This document shows positions 5,404 to 5,667 of a stretch of 5,667 nucleotides of DNA, piece by piece. The stretch is taken from assembly GCA_905205085.1 (NCBI GenBank), contig CAJLCG010000121.1, positions 1 to 5,667 on the forward strand, given 5' to 3'. The position numbers and the translations under genes are program-made. Source of the stretch: an uncultured Oscillospiraceae bacterium (GTDB lineage Bacteria > Bacillota > Clostridia > Oscillospirales > Oscillospiraceae). Under the pieces are notes generated by a model. That model was not told the origin of the DNA. It made no database searches and saw only the letters and a program-made list of their open reading frames with translations. Numbering within the stretch: position 1 is the first letter of the stretch; every line of letters starts with the position of its first letter.

Positions 5404-5667
5404 ATGCCCATTGTCATCGGAATTTTCTTTCTGCTGCCTCTGTTTTTGGGAGCAGTGCTGGAATATCTGTGCTGCCGCCTGCCCCGGCGCCGGTTTTGGC
5501 GGTTTTTTCCGCCGGGGATTGCGGTGATTTTTCTCGTTGTGGCTGTAGCAGTCCGCTTGCAGACATGGGAGAGCGAGACTGTATCCCCCCTCACCCAGCT
5601 GGTGATCTTCCCCGGGGTGACCGGGGTGGCGCTGCTGCTGGGGATTTATCTGGGGTGGCGGTTTTGG
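5404..5667 (+). CDS. small membrane protein of unknown function, 3' end cut off
   Basis: An open frame of 88 codons begins at ATG 5404 and runs to the window edge without a stop. AAGGAGG at 5390-5396, overlapping the recF stop, lies seven bases upstream, so it is very likely the next gene of the yaaA-recF operon. The product is strongly hydrophobic, with three predicted membrane segments at about residues 2-22, 37-52 and 66-84. A basic stretch, RLPRRRFWRF (25-34), follows the first segment. By the positive-inside rule the loop after it faces the cytoplasm and the N-terminus lies outside. I do not recognise the family. In many clostridia a small remB-like (DUF370) gene or gyrB follows recF, and this is neither. 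Its total length is unknown. Confidence 0.75.
   Translation, partial: MPIVIGIFFLLPLFLGAVLEYLCCRLPRRRFWRFFPPGIAVIFLVVAVAVRLQTWESETVSPLTQLVIFPGVTGVALLLGIYLGWRFW

Noticed and set aside
1..5667. CRISPR array, tRNA genes, transposase genes or parS site
   Set aside because: No regular spaced repeats, tRNA-like cloverleaf, transposase frame or parS palindrome was found on reading both strands.

Overview
The window covers the start of the replication-origin gene cluster of a Gram-positive bacterium, in the classical order rpmH (divergent) - dnaA - oriC - dnaN - S4-domain gene (yaaA) - recF - unknown membrane protein. The gene order, strong AAGGAGG ribosome binding sites and consensus sigma-A-type promoters point to Bacillota. 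The DnaA and DnaN sequences, the GC-rich codon use, and intergenic spaces full of GC-rich palindromes suggest a gut clostridium of the Oscillospiraceae group (Flavonifractor/Lawsonibacter-like). The family-level placement is an inference from style, not from a search.

Layout. Positions 1-17 hold the first codons of rpmH on the minus strand. Positions 18-544 form a divergent control region: a consensus rpmH promoter on the minus strand, an extended -10 promoter for dnaA on the plus strand, and a dnaA leader of about 180 nt. The leader carries a terminator-like hairpin and a competing upstream pairing. dnaA fills 545-1861. The 950-nt gap 1862-2811 contains no convincing protein gene. Its first two thirds hold two diverged copies of one ~240-nt structured element in head-to-head inverted orientation (1878-2117 minus, 2200-2447 plus). 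Several paired positions differ between the copies in a compensatory way. The last third is the replication origin: an AT-rich block, DnaA boxes, a GC-rich spacer and a DnaA-trio-like CTACTATTA. dnaN follows (2812-3918). A 141-nt gap filled with palindromes separates it from a tightly coupled unit: yaaA (4060-4275), recF (4272-5390, ATGA overlap) and a membrane protein that runs off the window (from 5404).

How it works together. DnaA binds the boxes next to its own gene and opens the origin. DnaN is the sliding clamp loaded at the new forks. RecF acts in gap repair and fork restart with RecO and RecR. YaaA is a small S4-type RNA-binding protein that commonly sits before recF. rpmH encodes ribosomal protein L34.

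The most interesting parts are the covarying inverted element pair between dnaA and the origin, and the possible attenuator in the dnaA leader. The coding genes are ordinary housekeeping genes, apart from the unrecognised membrane protein after recF.
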